From contig NZ_JACJUQ010000006.1 in NCBI RefSeq assembly GCF_014235845.1, positions 1 to 64,000 of the forward strand: 64,000 nt of DNA. Direction: 5' to 3'. The position numbers and the translations under genes are program-made. Shown here one piece after another: positions 55,975-64,000 of the stretch. The first letter of the stretch is position 1; each line of letters begins with the position of its first letter. The notes beneath the pieces were generated by a model that saw only the letters and a list, made by a program, of their open reading frames with translations, was not told where the DNA came from and made no database searches. The stretch is from Pontivivens nitratireducens (lineage in GTDB: Bacteria; Pseudomonadota; Alphaproteobacteria; Rhodobacterales; Rhodobacteraceae).

Positions 55975-56535
55975 TTACTGCGGTGTGCTCAACGGGGCGT
56001 TTGGCGTTACCACATCGGGATATGTCCGACGCAGGCGCACCAGTTCCACAATCGGATCAAGCTGCTGTTCGCGATAGGGATTGCCGATATTCGAGAAGGC
56101 CCGTGTCAGAATACCCGGATCCCCGCCTTCGAGGGTGCGCTGATGGTCCTGCTCGATCAGGGTGCGGATATCCGCAGGCGTATCCGTCGCGCCCAGACTG
56201 GCCAGAAGCTGCCGCTCCCCACTGCCCTGAGCACCGCCCGCTGCACGCGTTCCGCCACCCAGCGCTGCCGCGACCAGGGCGTCAGGCTGCGGATCGACCC
56301 GACTGGGCGCACCGGGGCGCGGCGCAGGCAGGGAGCCAAGCTGATCCGGAATGTCCAGCGGACCACGTTCGACCACCAGAAATGGATCGGGTCCGCCCTG
56401 CTGGACCTGAACACGTTCCAGCAGGCTGCGTTGTTCATCCAGATCATCGCCGCAGGCGCTGAGCGTGAAAATCGCGCCGAGCGCGAGCCCGGTGGCGATG
56501 GCCCGGATCGGGGCGGAAGGAAATGTCGTCTTCAT
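55975..56535 (-). CDS. DUF3035/BamF-type lipoprotein
   Basis: The 186-residue protein has a lipoprotein signal with lipobox LSAC (mature Cys about residue 28). A low-complexity Gly/Ala middle and the C-terminal REQQLDPIVELVRLRRTYPD follow. This matches the alphaproteobacterial DUF3035 family, which I recall as the BamF subunit of the outer-membrane beta-barrel assembly complex. The start at MKTTFPS places the signal correctly. It lies 32 bases downstream of lspA, the peptidase that would mature it. Confidence 0.8.
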   Translation of the reverse strand: MKTTFPSAPIRAIATGLALGAIFTLSACGDDLDEQRSLLERVQVQQGGPDPFLVVERGPLDIPDQLGSLPAPRPGAPSRVDPQPDALVAAALGGGTRAAGGAQGSGERQLLASLGATDTPADIRTLIEQDHQRTLEGGDPGILTRAFSNIGNPYREQQLDPIVELVRLRRTYPDVVTPNAPLSTPQ

Positions 56536-56567
56536 GGTCTCTCCCATACGCAATTCGGGTGGCTGCG

Positions 56568-57044
56568 TCACGCGTCGTCTTTCGTGCGGCCGCTCAACAC
56601 GATGAGCATGGCCGCCCCGGCGAAGATGAAGATATCCGCCACGTTAAAGGTATATGGATTGCGAAAGCCACAGCAACTCATGTTCAGGTAATCCGCCACG
56701 GCACCGTATTGCACCCGGTCCCAGACATTGCCGAGCGCCCCCCCGACCACCAATCCTGCCCCAAGGTGAAGCCACAGTCCACGCTGCGCACGCGCCCACC
56801 AGACGATCCATACGCAGACCACGAGGGCCAGCACCGTCAGGCCCCAGCGGGTCCATTCCTCATGTCCGGCGAACAGGCCGAAGTTGACCCCCTTGTTCCA
56901 GCCCATGGCGAAGTTCAGATAGGGATCGAACACCTCGATATAGTGCAGTTCCTTCAGGTTCGCCCATTCGACGATCCAGACCTTCGACAAACGGTCGAGG
57001 CCAAAGGCCACAAGGGCGGACAGCACGATACGCATCAGCGGCAT
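56568..57044 (-). CDS. lspA: Lipoprotein signal peptidase (signal peptidase II)
   Basis: The 158-residue membrane protein has four hydrophobic segments and the catalytic aspartate pair in GNVWDRVQYGAVADYLN and FNVADIFIFAG. It cleaves the signal of diacylated prolipoproteins. The start at 57044 has GGAG 6 bases upstream; the frame is open far beyond into purH. It comes first in a run lspA-bamF-M16-M16 dedicated to envelope proteins. Confidence 0.96.
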   Translation of the reverse strand: MPLMRIVLSALVAFGLDRLSKVWIVEWANLKELHYIEVFDPYLNFAMGWNKGVNFGLFAGHEEWTRWGLTVLALVVCVWIVWWARAQRGLWLHLGAGLVVGGALGNVWDRVQYGAVADYLNMSCCGFRNPYTFNVADIFIFAGAAMLIVLSGRTKDDA

Positions 57045-57165
57045 GAGGGCTCCGGAAACTGTTGAGGGCACAGGATGCGTGCCATGTGCGATGTTTTCAA
57101 GCGACTGCCCCGCCGGAAGTCCCCGGCAGGGATATTGTGATGACCCGGGATGCCGGGTCGCGGTG

Positions 57166-58755
57166 CTAGTGGCGGAAGTGGCGCATTCCGGTGAACACCA
57201 TCGAGAGGCCCGCCTCGTCTGCGGCGGCGATGACTTCCTCGTCCCGCATAGACCCGCCCGGCTGAATGACGGAGGTGGCCCCGGCCTCGGCCGCGGCAAG
57301 CAGGCCGTCCGCGAACGGGAAGAACGCGTCGGAGGCCACGACGGACCCCTGCGTCAACGGGGCGGACAGACCCAGTGCCTCGGCCATATCGACGCTCTTG
57401 CGTGCGGCGGTACGCGAGGAATCGACGCGGCTCATCTGCCCCGCGCCGATGCCGACGGTTGCGCCGTCCCTGGCATAGACGATGGCGTTGGATTTCACGT
57501 GCTTTGCCACCCGCCACGCGAACAGCATGTCGGCTAGCTCCGCCTGCGATGGCTGGCGCCTGGTCACGACCTTCAGGTCGTTCATGTCCAGTCGGCCATT
57601 GTCACGGTCCTGCACCAGCCAGCCGCCGGCGACCTGTTTCCAGGTGCGGCCTGCCGTGGCGGGATCGGGCAGACCGTCGATCAGAAGCAGGCGAAGGTTC
57701 TTTTTCGCGGCGAAGATGCGTTGGGCGTCGTCATCCGCGCCCGGTGCGATGACGACCTCGGTGAAGATGTTGCTGATCGCCTCCGCCGTGGGGCCGTCCA
57801 GCGGCTGGTTCAGCGCGACGATCCCGCCGAAGGCGGAGGTGCGGTCGCAATCGTAGGCGCGCGCGTAAGCCTCGGCCATGGTATCGCCGGTCGCGACGCC
57901 GCATGGATTGGCGTGCTTGATGATCGCGACGGTGGGTCTGTCGGCGTCGAACTCGGCCACCAGCTCCACCGCGGCATCGGTATCGTTGATGTTGTTGTAG
58001 CTCAGTTCCTTGCCCTGAAGCTGTCGTGCGCTGGCCACGCCGGGGCGCGGATCGCCGGTGACGTAGAACGCCGCGGACTGGTGCGGGTTTTCGCCGTAGC
58101 GCAAGGTCTGACGCAATGTGCCGCCGGTGCTGCGCCGTTCCGGAACGGCATCACCGATCGCGTCGGCCATCCACGCCGACACAGCCGTATCGTAGGCGGC
58201 GGTGCGCGCATAGGCCCGCGCTGCCATCGCCTGACGGAACGCGCGTGAGGTCGCGCCGCCGTTCGCCTCCAGCTCCGCGACCAGATCCTCATAGGTCTCA
58301 CTGTCGACGATCACGGTCACGTCGCCGTGGTTCTTGGCCGCTGCGCGGATCATCGCGGGGCCGCCGATGTCGATATTCTCGATGCAGGTGTCATAGTCGC
58401 CGCCTGCCGTCACCGTTGCCTCGAACGGGTAGAGGTTGACGACCAGCAGGTCGATGGCGGCGATGTCGTGCTGCTCCATCGCGGCGACATGCGCGGGGTT
58501 GGCGCGTTGCGCCAGCAGGCCGCCATGCACACCGGGGTGCAGCGTCTTGACCCGACCGTCCATCATTTCGGGAAAGGAGGTCAGTTCCGATACGTCCCGC
58601 ACCGCCAGCCCCGCATCGCGCAGCGCCGCCGCCGTGCCCCCGGTCGATACCAGTTCGACCCCCATCGCGGCGAGGGCCTGGCCAAGGCCCAGAAGCCCGG
58701 TCTTGTCGGAAACGGAGAGCAATGCGCGCCGGATCGGGGCGAGATCTGTGGTCAT
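57166..58755 (-). CDS. purH: Bifunctional AICAR transformylase/IMP cyclohydrolase
   Basis: The 529-residue protein has the cyclohydrolase domain ([43 protein letters not shown]) and the transformylase domain with [18 protein letters not shown] and the catalytic Lys-His. The conserved [18 protein letters not shown] and RHFRH end follow. It performs the last two steps of IMP synthesis. The start at [14 protein letters not shown] begins 13 bases after the heparinase-family gene. Confidence 0.98.
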   Translation of the reverse strand: MTTDLAPIRRALLSVSDKTGLLGLGQALAAMGVELVSTGGTAAALRDAGLAVRDVSELTSFPEMMDGRVKTLHPGVHGGLLAQRANPAHVAAMEQHDIAAIDLLVVNLYPFEATVTAGGDYDTCIENIDIGGPAMIRAAAKNHGDVTVIVDSETYEDLVAELEANGGATSRAFRQAMAARAYARTAAYDTAVSAWMADAIGDAVPERRSTGGTLRQTLRYGENPHQSAAFYVTGDPRPGVASARQLQGKELSYNNINDTDAAVELVAEFDADRPTVAIIKHANPCGVATGDTMAEAYARAYDCDRTSAFGGIVALNQPLDGPTAEAISNIFTEVVIAPGADDDAQRIFAAKKNLRLLLIDGLPDPATAGRTWKQVAGGWLVQDRDNGRLDMNDLKVVTRRQPSQAELADMLFAWRVAKHVKSNAIVYARDGATVGIGAGQMSRVDSSRTAARKSVDMAEALGLSAPLTQGSVVASDAFFPFADGLLAAAEAGATSVIQPGGSMRDEEVIAAADEAGLSMVFTGMRHFRH

Positions 58756-58768
58756 GAAAAGCAGCCTC

Positions 58769-60484
58769 TTACTGGTCGGTCTCGTAATCGCGGACGGCGT
58801 GCCTGCGGTCCCCCGCGCGGCCCACAACCCAATTGATGCGGCTCGCATAATCCATCGCGGCGACGGAGACCACGATTTGTTGCGTCAGGCGCGGGTTCAA
58901 ACGCCGCTGATCCAGATATGTCGAAGGTTCCAGCGCCAGATCTCCACCCGACTGGCGAAAGATCCAGACCTCGCCCGAGCGTAGGGACAGGCTGACGGCA
59001 TCACCCCCCAGATCCAGCGAGGCCTCGACCTCAGGATGTAGATGAAACCGGGCGCACCATGTGACCACACCGGATTCGCGCATCCGGGCGAACCGGGCCT
59101 GTCCCCTGCTGGATTGGGCGCTCAACGTATCCTCGCCGCGCAGTTCGGCCCCGTCGGGGGTCATGAACAGGCGGCGCTCGTGGAACAGGCCATGGCTGGC
59201 GGTGTAGCCGTCATGGCTGGCCAGCGCCCAATGCCCGCTGGCATCCACCGCCCGTTCCAGTGCCACCTGTTTCGGCCCATCGACCAATGCTTCGGTATCG
59301 GGTCGGCCAAAGACGTGCATCGGCACGAACCGCGCCATGGAGGCACCCGCGACCTCAACCGTGGAATGGGCGTGGGTTTCGCGGGCATGATGCCGCCAGT
59401 CCGCCCCGAACGCATCGCCCGCCCCCTGGTTCACGATCACCGGGCGCCGGCCCGCCGACATTTCGAAGGCGAGGGTGCCCGCATGTGCCCGCAGACCGGC
59501 ATCCCCCTCGGGCGGGGGGGCGGCATCCATGATGACCGTGGTGCGTCCCGCGGACAGGCGGGTATATCCCATCATCGTCTTGCCACGGGTGGCGGAGCGG
59601 TTGCCGCTGTCGGCCAGCGCCTGATCGAGCTGACCGTCCCCGCCACGCCCGCCACCGTTGAAGCGGGCCAGCGCCCCGTCGCCCAGCTGCAATCCGCGCA
59701 GGGTCGGTGCGATCAGGGCGATGGCGTTCTGCTGCGCCGCATCGGTGGGCTGCCCCGCATCGCGCTGGGCATGATCCGCCCAGACCAACAGGGTAAACAG
59801 CTTGAGCAATTCCTCGGGGTTGCGACTGCGCACCGCGCCGTCCTCACCCAGCGCTTCGCAGGATTTGGCCAGACCGCGGCGTGCGCCCTTCAGCAACCCT
59901 TCGGCCCCCTCCAGCGACAGCGCGGCATAGAGCAGACCGGTCAGCGCCTCCACCCGTGGCAAGCCCTGCGCCGCGTCGGGCCAGGCGTGGGCCAGATAGT
60001 TGGTCTGTCGACCGAGGCTCTTGAAGAACTTGTGGGACACCCGGCTTTCACGTCCCTTCAGAACGAAGGGCGCGTGGCTGATCCACCGGATCAGGCGCCG
60101 CCCGGCCAGATCGGGATACCAGCCCGGCCCGCGTGCCGCGCCGTAGCGATCAATCCATTGCCACAGCCAGTCCTGCGCCAGACTGCGCGCCGCCGGATCG
60201 CCAGCCGCCGCCAGATCGTCCAGCCACTCGAACCCGTGCAGGGCGAAGGTGAACGCATCGGAGGGTTGCTCGATATCCCAGATCGAGGTGCGCGGGGCCT
60301 CCACCAACTCACCGTTGAACAGAAAGTTGCCCGATTGAAGTTGCCGCGCCCGGGCCACCGTGCCGATGGCGCGGGGTTCGGGTTGGGTCGTGATCGCCGT
60401 AACCTTGCCCCCCAGCGCGGAACGCCACGCCTGAATACGGTTGTCGGCGCTGCGCGCGCGGCTGCTGAAGTTTGATTTGGCCAT
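58769..60484 (-). CDS. Heparinase II/III family protein
   Basis: The 571-residue protein has an alpha/alpha toroid N-terminal half ([25 protein letters not shown]-type [24 protein letters not shown]) and a C-terminal beta-sandwich with [10 protein letters not shown] and [19 protein letters not shown], the alginate/heparin-lyase superfamily layout. It has no signal peptide and is conserved in the cluster rsmB-hep-purH of Alphaproteobacteria. The substrate is unknown; a role on an internal glycan or peptidoglycan-related polymer is speculative. Confidence 0.88.
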   Translation of the reverse strand: MAKSNFSSRARSADNRIQAWRSALGGKVTAITTQPEPRAIGTVARARQLQSGNFLFNGELVEAPRTSIWDIEQPSDAFTFALHGFEWLDDLAAAGDPAARSLAQDWLWQWIDRYGAARGPGWYPDLAGRRLIRWISHAPFVLKGRESRVSHKFFKSLGRQTNYLAHAWPDAAQGLPRVEALTGLLYAALSLEGAEGLLKGARRGLAKSCEALGEDGAVRSRNPEELLKLFTLLVWADHAQRDAGQPTDAAQQNAIALIAPTLRGLQLGDGALARFNGGGRGGDGQLDQALADSGNRSATRGKTMMGYTRLSAGRTTVIMDAAPPPEGDAGLRAHAGTLAFEMSAGRRPVIVNQGAGDAFGADWRHHARETHAHSTVEVAGASMARFVPMHVFGRPDTEALVDGPKQVALERAVDASGHWALASHDGYTASHGLFHERRLFMTPDGAELRGEDTLSAQSSRGQARFARMRESGVVTWCARFHLHPEVEASLDLGGDAVSLSLRSGEVWIFRQSGGDLALEPSTYLDQRRLNPRLTQQIVVSVAAMDYASRINWVVGRAGDRRHAVRDYETDQ

Positions 60485-60514
60485 GCCGGTCGGGAACTCT
60501 CGCTTTTCGCGACT

Positions 60515-60523
60515 TTATCCACA
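60515..60523 (+). promoter_or_regulatory. Isolated perfect DnaA box
   Basis: TTATCCACA lies in the 53-base gap between rsmB and the heparinase-family gene, about 25.7 kb from oriC. It is the only perfect box noticed outside oriC. Confidence 0.55.
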
Positions 60524-60537
60524 GGGGGAGGGGGATG

Positions 60538-61803
60538 TCATGCCTTCTTGCGCAGGCGCGCGATATAGAAGCCGTCCATACCGCCCTGTTCGGCCCAGAA
60601 ATCGGGGCGCAGGCGCAGCGCGCCGTCCACGGCCCATTCGGCATCGCCGCCCAGAGCCTCGGCGTCGATCGGGTCCAGCGTCCAGTCGGGATGGGTTTCC
60701 AGGAAGCGCGCGACCGGCACCTCCCCCTCGGATGGCAGCAGAGAGCAGGTGCAAAACACCAGACGCCCCCCCGGCTTGACCCACTGGGCGGCGCGTTCGA
60801 GCAGTTCACGCTGCAACTGCACCAGCGACTTGTTTTCCTCACCCGTCTTGACGAAGGGCAGGTCGGGGTGGCGGCGCAGGGTGCCGGTGGCGGTACAGGG
60901 CGCGTCCAGCAGGATCGCGTCGAACGGTGCGTCGGGTGTCCACTTCAGTGCATCCGCGCGCACGATCTGGGCCTTCAGCCGGGTCCGGTCGAGGTTCTGG
61001 CGCACCCGCTCCAACCGTTTCGAGGAGATATCCAGCGCCACGACATCCGCACCGACGGCGGCCAGTTGCAAGGTTTTGCCCCCCGGTGCGGCGCAGAGGT
61101 CCAGCACCCGTTCGCCGGGTTTCGCATCCAGAACGCGGGCGGGCAGGGCGGCGGCGGCGTCCTGCACCCAGAACGCGCCTTCGTCATAACCGGGCAGGGC
61201 ACTGACCTGACCGGGGCGATACCGGCGCAGGGTGCCGGTCGGGGCCATCTCCCCCTCCAACCCCTCGGGCAGATCGCCGCGCAGGGTCAGGTCCAGCGGC
61301 GCACCGCCTGCGTGAACCCGCTCCATCGCGTCCACCGTATCCTCACCGTAAGCGCGGACCAGCGGCGTGCGCAGCCAGTGCGGCAGACGCTGTGGGTCCA
61401 TCTGCGCCCAGATGTCGAACCCCTCGCGGCTGATATTGCGCGCGACCGCATTGACCAGACCGCTGAGCCGCGCGGTCTTCGGATCGGTGCGAGCGGCGCG
61501 CACGGCGGCGTCCACGGCGGCGTGGGGCGCGACCTCGTCGATCAGCATTTCCGCCGCCGCGATGCGCAGGGCCTGCATGGCGCGGGCCGGGGGCTTACGC
61601 GTCAGGAACTGTTCCAAAACGGTGTCGATCGGCTCCAGATTGCGCAGCACCATCGCGGCGAGGCTCTGCGCCCGCGCCCGCGCCGGTGGGGGCAGGTCGT
61701 CGGGCAAACGGTCCACCAGATCGCCCAGCATGATGCCGTCGGACAGGACCCCGATCAACAATTCCGCCGCCGCCAGCCGCGCGGGAAGGCCCGGCGCGCT
61801 CAC
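60538..61803 (-). CDS. rsmB: 16S rRNA (cytosine-C5) methyltransferase RsmB-like
   Basis: The 421-residue protein has an N-terminal NusB-like domain (about residues 1-140). The NOL1/NOP2/Sun domain follows, with SAM loop [31 protein letters not shown] (releasing cysteine) and the catalytic cysteine in [13 protein letters not shown]. It methylates C967 of 16S rRNA. The GTG start at 61803 overlaps the htpX stop (GTGA). Confidence 0.95.
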   Translation of the reverse strand: MSAPGLPARLAAAELLIGVLSDGIMLGDLVDRLPDDLPPPARARAQSLAAMVLRNLEPIDTVLEQFLTRKPPARAMQALRIAAAEMLIDEVAPHAAVDAAVRAARTDPKTARLSGLVNAVARNISREGFDIWAQMDPQRLPHWLRTPLVRAYGEDTVDAMERVHAGGAPLDLTLRGDLPEGLEGEMAPTGTLRRYRPGQVSALPGYDEGAFWVQDAAAALPARVLDAKPGERVLDLCAAPGGKTLQLAAVGADVVALDISSKRLERVRQNLDRTRLKAQIVRADALKWTPDAPFDAILLDAPCTATGTLRRHPDLPFVKTGEENKSLVQLQRELLERAAQWVKPGGRLVFCTCSLLPSEGEVPVARFLETHPDWTLDPIDAEALGGDAEWAVDGALRLRPDFWAEQGGMDGFYIARLRKKA

Positions 61804-62702
61804 CGGTTGCGCCGAATGTTGGGAACGGAGCTGGCCCGCACCTGCGGTCCGCTCATCTGGGGGGAGCCTGCCATCTTCATCAATGCCTCGATCCGGTTGT
61901 TCACATCTGGGTGCGTCGAAAACAGATTGTCGGTCCCGCGTCCAGTCAGAGGGTTCACGATAAACATGTGCGCGGTTGCGGGATTGCTCTCGGCGCTGGC
62001 CATTTCACGGACCTGCGCGCCGCCCGCGATCTTGCGCAGGGCATTGGCCAGCCCCATGGGATCTCGGGCGATTTCCGCCCCCATCCGGTCGGCGGAATAT
62101 TCCCGCGTGCGGCTGATCAGCATCTGGATCATCATCGCGGCCAGGGGTGCCAGCAGCACCGCCGCGATCATGCCGATCCCGCTCAACGCCCCACGCTCCC
62201 GGTTGCCACCGCCAAAGAACAGCCCGAACTGCGCCAGCATCGAGATCGCCCCCCCGATGGTGGCCGCGATGGTCATGATCAACGTGTCGTGGTTCTTGAT
62301 ATGCGCCAGCTCATGCGCGATGACGCCGCGCACCTCATCGGGGGACAGGCTGCGCAACAGACCCGCCGTCACCGCCACCGCCGCGTTTTCCGGGTTGCGC
62401 CCGGTGGCAAAGGCATTCGGCTGCGCCTCGTTGATCAGATAGATCTTGGGCATCGGCAGATCGGCGTTGCGCGACAATTCCTGCACCATCTGGAACACTT
62501 CGGGGATCGAGGCGCGGGTGACAGGCTGCGCGCCGTGCATCCTCAGCATCGCCTTGTCGGAATTCCACCATGCGAATGCGTTGGTCGCGACGGCGAAACC
62601 CAGCGCGATCAGCATCCCCAACTGCCCGCCGATCAGATAGCCCACACCCATGAACAGGGCCGTCAGCCCCGCCAGCAGCAGACCCGTCTTGAAGTAGTTC
62701 AT
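61800..62702 (-). CDS. htpX: Membrane zinc protease HtpX
   Basis: The 300-residue protein has two N-terminal membrane segments ([20 protein letters not shown] and [17 protein letters not shown]), the zinc motif HELAH (His130-His134), a further hydrophobic pair (about 145-200) and the third ligand in [16 protein letters not shown]. It degrades misfolded membrane proteins. The start [10 protein letters not shown] fits the family; an open frame runs far upstream but overlaps the divergent SdhAF4-like gene. Confidence 0.96.
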   Translation of the reverse strand: MNYFKTGLLLAGLTALFMGVGYLIGGQLGMLIALGFAVATNAFAWWNSDKAMLRMHGAQPVTRASIPEVFQMVQELSRNADLPMPKIYLINEAQPNAFATGRNPENAAVAVTAGLLRSLSPDEVRGVIAHELAHIKNHDTLIMTIAATIGGAISMLAQFGLFFGGGNRERGALSGIGMIAAVLLAPLAAMMIQMLISRTREYSADRMGAEIARDPMGLANALRKIAGGAQVREMASAESNPATAHMFIVNPLTGRGTDNLFSTHPDVNNRIEALMKMAGSPQMSGPQVRASSVPNIRRNR

Positions 62703-62756
62703 CGCCGTGACCCCTTGCGTCCGAAACTCGGTGGAACATATGCAGTATAGGCACCT

Positions 62757-62792
62757 CCCGATAGGAGATGTAGGCCCGATAGGAGATGTAGG
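62757..62792 (+). repeat. Two tandem 18-bp repeats carrying the ribosome-binding site
   Basis: CCCGATAGGAGATGTAGG occurs twice head to tail (62757-62774 and 62775-62792), ending one base before the SdhAF4-like ATG. Each copy contains AGGAG and an ATGTAG start-stop pair. Confidence 0.9.
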
Positions 62793-62793
62793 A

Positions 62794-62979
62794 ATGACCG
62801 ACGATCCCGAAAAGACCGCCCGCCTGCGCGCCGCCGCGACCCGCGCCCTGGCCGAGGCCGAGGACCGCAAGCGGGCCACGCCGCCGCTGGATCTGCCCGA
62901 GGAACTGGGTGGCCGCGACGGGCCCGAGCCGATCCGCTTCGGTGATTGGGAGAAGAAGGGCATCACCTGCGACTTTTGA
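62794..62979 (+). CDS. DUF1674/SdhAF4-like succinate dehydrogenase assembly factor
   Basis: The 61-residue protein ends in the DUF1674 signature ([19 protein letters not shown], then ITCDF). A charged, Ala-rich helix precedes it. In mitochondria the homologue SdhAF4 binds flavinylated SdhA before complex II assembly; a similar role here is inferred. The start at 62794 follows the duplicated AGGAG/TAGG site. It is divergent from htpX. Confidence 0.88.
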   Translation: MTDDPEKTARLRAAATRALAEAEDRKRATPPLDLPEELGGRDGPEPIRFGDWEKKGITCDF

Positions 62980-63009
62980 ACCAATGAAACCGACCGCCGG
63001 GAGGGCACC

Positions 63010-64000
63010 ATGAAACTCGACAACTCGAAACTGTTCGTCACGAAATCCTATATCGACGGGGCGTGGACCGATGCGGATGGCGGTGCCACCTTCGACGTGA
63101 CCAACCCGGTGGATGACAGCGTGATCGCGCAGGTTGCCGATCTGGGCCGGACCGAGGTCGCCCGCGCCATCGACGCCGCGGATGCCGCACAGGCCGACTG
63201 GGCCGCGAAACTCGCCTCGGAACGCTACTCGATCCTGATGGAATGGTATCGCCTGATCATGGAAAATCAGGAGGATCTGGCCAGGATCATCACCGCCGAG
63301 ATGGGCAAACCGCTCAAGGAAGCGCGCGGTGAGGTCGCTTACGGCGCGTCCTTCATCCAGTGGTTCGCTGAGGAGGCGAAGCGCATCTACGGCGACACCA
63401 TCCCGCCGCATCAGGCGGACAAGCGTATCGTGGTCATCAAGCAGCCCGTGGGCGTCGTCGGCTCGATCACGCCGTGGAACTTCCCGCTCGCGATGATCAC
63501 GCGCAAGCTGGCCCCCGGTCTGGCCGCAGGCTGCACGGTTGTCGCCCGGCCCGCCGAACTGACCCCGCTGACCGCGCTGGCCCTGGCCGAACTGGCCGAA
63601 CAGGCAGGCTTTCCCAAGGGCGTGTTCAATGTCGTCACCGGGTCCGACAGCTCCGCCATCGGCAAGGAGCTGTGCGAGAACGACAAGGTGCGCAAGATTA
63701 CCTTCACCGGCTCCACCCGCGTCGGCTCGATCCTGATGGAACAATGCGCCGGCACTATCAAGAAGATGAGCCTTGAGCTGGGCGGCAACGCCCCGTTCCT
63801 CGTATTCGACGACGCCGATATCGACGCCGCGATCGAAGGCGCGATGATCTGCAAGTTCCGCAACGCTGGCCAGACCTGCGTCTGCGCGAACCGCATCTAT
63901 GTGCAGTCGGGCGTCTATGATGAATTCTCGCGCAAGCTGGCCGAACGGGTCGCGGCGATGAAGGTCGGCGACGGCATGCAGGAGGGCACGGATATCGGCC
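63010..64000 (+). CDS. gabD: Succinate-semialdehyde dehydrogenase, NAD(P)-dependent (partial, cut by window end)
   Basis: The first 330 codons are present. The start at 63010 follows [37 protein letters not shown], the catalytic Glu in [12 protein letters not shown] and Cys in [11 protein letters not shown], together with [11 protein letters not shown], are typical of GabD. It oxidises succinate semialdehyde to succinate. In the cofactor-binding segment the usual Lys-Pro-Ala is Arg-Pro-Ala (about residue 180). It follows the SdhAF4-like gene by 30 bases; both would feed succinate metabolism. Confidence 0.93.
   Translation, partial: MKLDNSKLFVTKSYIDGAWTDADGGATFDVTNPVDDSVIAQVADLGRTEVARAIDAADAAQADWAAKLASERYSILMEWYRLIMENQEDLARIITAEMGKPLKEARGEVAYGASFIQWFAEEAKRIYGDTIPPHQADKRIVVIKQPVGVVGSITPWNFPLAMITRKLAPGLAAGCTVVARPAELTPLTALALAELAEQAGFPKGVFNVVTGSDSSAIGKELCENDKVRKITFTGSTRVGSILMEQCAGTIKKMSLELGGNAPFLVFDDADIDAAIEGAMICKFRNAGQTCVCANRIYVQSGVYDEFSRKLAERVAAMKVGDGMQEGTDIG

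Noticed and set aside
54561-56462. 633-codon open frame opposite the M16 and BamF genes
   Set aside because: Antisense shadow crossing several real genes.
57045-57165. Possible hairpin terminator between purH and lspA
   Set aside because: Only a short GCCGG/CCGGC stem with no T-tract; not convincing enough to list.
60472-62442. 656-codon open frame opposite rsmB and htpX
   Set aside because: Antisense shadow; both opposite genes have full family motifs.
1-64000. CRISPR arrays, tRNA/rRNA genes, insertion sequences, prophage
   Set aside because: Looked for regular spaced repeats, tRNA-like cloverleaf ends, transposase motifs and terminal inverted repeats; none seen by eye.

Overview
The window is about 64 kb of GC-rich chromosomal DNA. 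It most likely comes from a Rhodobacteraceae (Rhodobacterales, Alphaproteobacteria) genome. The evidence is the gene order rho-mnmE-mnmG-rsmG-parA-parB with parS sites, a DnaA-box-rich region next to hemJ, the run maf-aroE-coaE-dnaQ-secB, a BamF-type (DUF3035) lipoprotein, a GT14/sulfotransferase pair and a TimA-type protein. No CRISPR array, tRNA, rRNA, insertion sequence or prophage was seen. All family assignments come from reading motifs by eye; no search was run.

Layout. 0.1-4 kb: a HIT protein, a GT14-like glycosyltransferase with a divergent carbohydrate sulfotransferase, and a PLP-dependent threonine dehydratase-like enzyme. 4.3-8.7 kb: a two-gene RND efflux operon. 8.7-12.6 kb: adenosine kinase, endonuclease III, an AraC/O6-methylguanine methyltransferase fusion, a hotdog thioesterase and AlkB, a DNA alkylation/base-repair neighbourhood. 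12.7-17.2 kb: dnaK and dnaJ, separated by a terminator and an unrelated lower-GC glycosyltransferase gene. 17.2-27.1 kb: the malic enzyme/phosphotransacetylase fusion, mutS, a PPOX-type flavoprotein, grpE-hrcA, and rph-rdgB-hemW.

27.1-38.5 kb is the origin domain. It holds parB-parA-rsmG-mnmG-mnmE-rho-hemJ on the minus strand, two perfect parS sites inside coding sequence, a probable oriC (34.5-34.95 kb: AT-rich stretch, two perfect and several imperfect DnaA boxes, five GANTC sites), and then a plus-strand operon of a PPDK regulatory protein, maf, aroE, coaE and dnaQ. GC content is visibly lower between about 26.4 and 33 kb. 38.5-42.1 kb: secB, fxsA, then timA-mltA-smr.

42.1-48.6 kb is the most distinctive block. 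One minus-strand operon encodes a ROK repressor, a three-component sulfonate/sulfate-ester-type ABC importer, a type I sulfatase with an intact CTPSR motif, a previously uncallable 37-residue basic micro-ORF coupled to the sulfatase stop codon, and a formylglycine-generating enzyme with both catalytic cysteines. Uptake, desulfation and sulfatase activation are therefore packaged with their own regulator. 48.9-53 kb: catalase and a cupin-amine oxidase-TetR operon preceded by a near-perfect 18-bp palindrome. 53.2-57 kb: two M16 peptidase-fold proteins (one catalytic, one degenerate), BamF and lspA. 57.2-61.8 kb: purH, a heparinase II/III-family protein and rsmB, with an isolated perfect DnaA box. 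61.8-64 kb: htpX, an SdhAF4-like protein behind an 18-bp tandem repeat, and the 5' part of a succinate-semialdehyde dehydrogenase gene cut by the window edge.
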